Both the position numbers and the translations under genes were made by a program. From Cherax quadricarinatus (Eukaryota > Arthropoda > Malacostraca > Decapoda > Parastacidae), in NCBI RefSeq assembly GCF_038502225.1, contig NC_091298.1:38651011-38715010 (forward strand): DNA of 64,000 bases, written 5' to 3'. The notes beneath the pieces were generated by a model. That model was not told where the DNA came from, did no database searches, and was given only the letters and a program-made list of their open reading frames with translations. Of this stretch, positions 63,088-64,000 are shown in pieces (within the stretch, counting starts at the first letter, position 1; the number at the start of each line of letters is the position of its first letter).

Positions 63088-64000
63088 CATAGGAACATAA
63101 GAAAGAAGAAGCACTGCAACAGGCCTACTGGCCCATGCAGAGCAGGTCCATGTTTCTCCCCCGGATTAGCCCAATGACCCACCCAGTCAGGTCACCTCCA
63201 CTCAAGGAAGGAGCATGGCACCAGACCCAGCAGCACAAGCTAGTCAGGTCCAACTCACACCCACCCACACCCACTCATGTATTTATCTAGCCTATTTCTA
63301 ATACTACACAACGTTTTAGCCTCAATAACTGTACTCGGGAGTTTGTTCCACTCATCCACAACTCTATTACCAAACCAGTGCTTTCCTATATCCTTCCTGA
63401 ATCTGAATTTTTCCAAATTGAAACCATTGCTGCAAGTCCTGTCTTGGCTGGAAATTTTCAGAACGCTATTTACATCCCTTTTATTTATTCCTGTTTTCCA
63501 TTTATACACCTCGATCATATCTCCCTTAATTCTACGCCTTTCGAGAGAGACCAGATTCAGGGTCCTTAGTCTATCCTCACAGGGAAGATTTCTGGTACAT
63601 GGGATCATCTTTGTCATCCTCATCTGTATGTTTTCCAGAGCATTTATATCCATTCTGTAATACGGTGACCAGAACTGAGCAGCGTAGTCTAAATGAGGCC
63701 TAACCAAGGATATATAGAGTTGAAGAACAACGTGAGGACTTCTATTATTTATACTTCTGGATATGAAGCCAAGAATTCTGTTAGCTTTATTGCGAACACT
63801 AATGCACTGTTGTCTTGGTTTTAGATTACTGCTAACCAGAACTCCTAAATCCTTTTCGCAATCAGTATTATTAAAATCTACATTATTTAGTTTATATGTG
63901 GCATGGTTATTTTCCTGTCCAGCACTTAGAACTTTGCATTTGTCTGTATTAAACTGCATCTGCCACTTCTCCGACCATTGCATCAGTCTATTCAAATCAT
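63088..64000 (-). mobile_element. CR1-like LINE, copy 5: 3' end, continues beyond the window
   Basis: The 3' tail complement AACATAGGAACATAAGAAAG, then 3' UTR and ORF2 C-terminus. It enters from the right edge, so more of the element probably lies outside. Confidence 0.85.
63255..64000 (-). CDS. CR1 ORF2 C-terminal part, open, partial
   Basis: An uninterrupted frame of at least 246 residues reaching the window edge. It carries MNRLMQWSEKWQMQFNTDKC (after the RT catalytic box), DCEKDLGVLVSSNLKPRQQC, RILGFISRSINNRSPHVVLQ, HLDYAAQFWSPYYRMDINAL, CEDRLRTLNLVSLERRRIKG and WFGNRVVDEWNKLPSTVIEA, ending SGCGWV. It has no stop or shift, unlike copies 2-4, so this copy may be the youngest CR1. Its RT and endonuclease lie outside and cannot be judged. 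Confidence 0.8.
   Translation of the reverse strand, partial: DLNRLMQWSEKWQMQFNTDKCKVLSAGQENNHATYKLNNVDFNNTDCEKDLGVLVSSNLKPRQQCISVRNKANRILGFISRSINNRSPHVVLQLYISLVRPHLDYAAQFWSPYYRMDINALENIQMRMTKMIPCTRNLPCEDRLRTLNLVSLERRRIKGDMIEVYKWKTGINKRDVNSVLKISSQDRTCSNGFNLEKFRFRKDIGKHWFGNRVVDEWNKLPSTVIEAKTLCSIRNRLDKYMSGCGWV

Overview
This is eukaryotic DNA with no recognisable intact host gene. The window is almost entirely a nested, repeat-dense mosaic of retroelements, short non-autonomous elements and very long (TA)n arrays. The combination of Penelope-like elements (PLEs), CR1-like LINEs ending in a (GTTCTTAT)n octamer, RTE LINEs, tRNA-derived SINEs and TA microsatellites suggests an arthropod, most likely a decapod crustacean. 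That assignment rests on general resemblance and is not proven here. There are no operons, bacterial promoters, CRISPR arrays or phage genes.

Layout. 1-11.7 kb: a PLE fragment, a SINE, the 5' half of a CR1 element, then two copies of a Jockey-superfamily LINE ('LINE-J'), the second carrying ORF1, ORF2 and a (TTA)n tail and itself invaded by a SINE and a 204-bp inverted unit. 12.7-14.6 kb: a decayed Ty3/Gypsy pol with a PLE end inserted. 14.9-18 kb: LINE scraps and a 210-bp inverted unit. 18.3-23.8 kb: two PLE copies head to head, one split by a 3-kb CR1. 24-27.5 kb: hammerhead-like PLE ends, then sequence I cannot assign. 27.5-31.7 kb: a CR1 copy inside a polypyrimidine tract. 33-42.3 kb: CR1 remnants, SINEs, two complete copies of a 385-bp MITE, and a second PLE split by a second CR1 that contains a 133-bp-arm palindrome. 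42.3-52.4 kb: two RTE copies and two copies of a LINE with a C-terminal zinc knuckle and restriction-like endonuclease motif ('RLE-LINE'). 52.4-58.3 kb: a chain of (TA)n arrays separated by a MITE, SINEs, inverted PLE units, a Tigger-like MITE and a further RLE-LINE whose frame is broken by one nonsense codon. 58.3-64 kb: minisatellites, a short RTE derivative, a decayed multi-copy ORF with a SINE in it, and the 3' end of another CR1.

How the parts fit. Autonomous families supply reverse transcriptase (CR1, RTE, LINE-J, RLE-LINE, PLE), and short elements appear to use their ends: a tRNA-Val-like SINE carries a LINE 3' tail, and short RTE derivatives keep only terminal regions. PLE ends carry a small hairpin followed by GAAAC that resembles a hammerhead ribozyme. 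The stem differs between families but stays paired.

The most unusual signal is a set of ~180-210 bp units made of two such PLE ends in inverted orientation. Two units from different PLE families are bounded by clean 14-bp and 12-bp target-site duplications, so they look like independent insertions. I did not compute alignments; boundaries are read by eye and most are accurate to roughly 5-20 bp.
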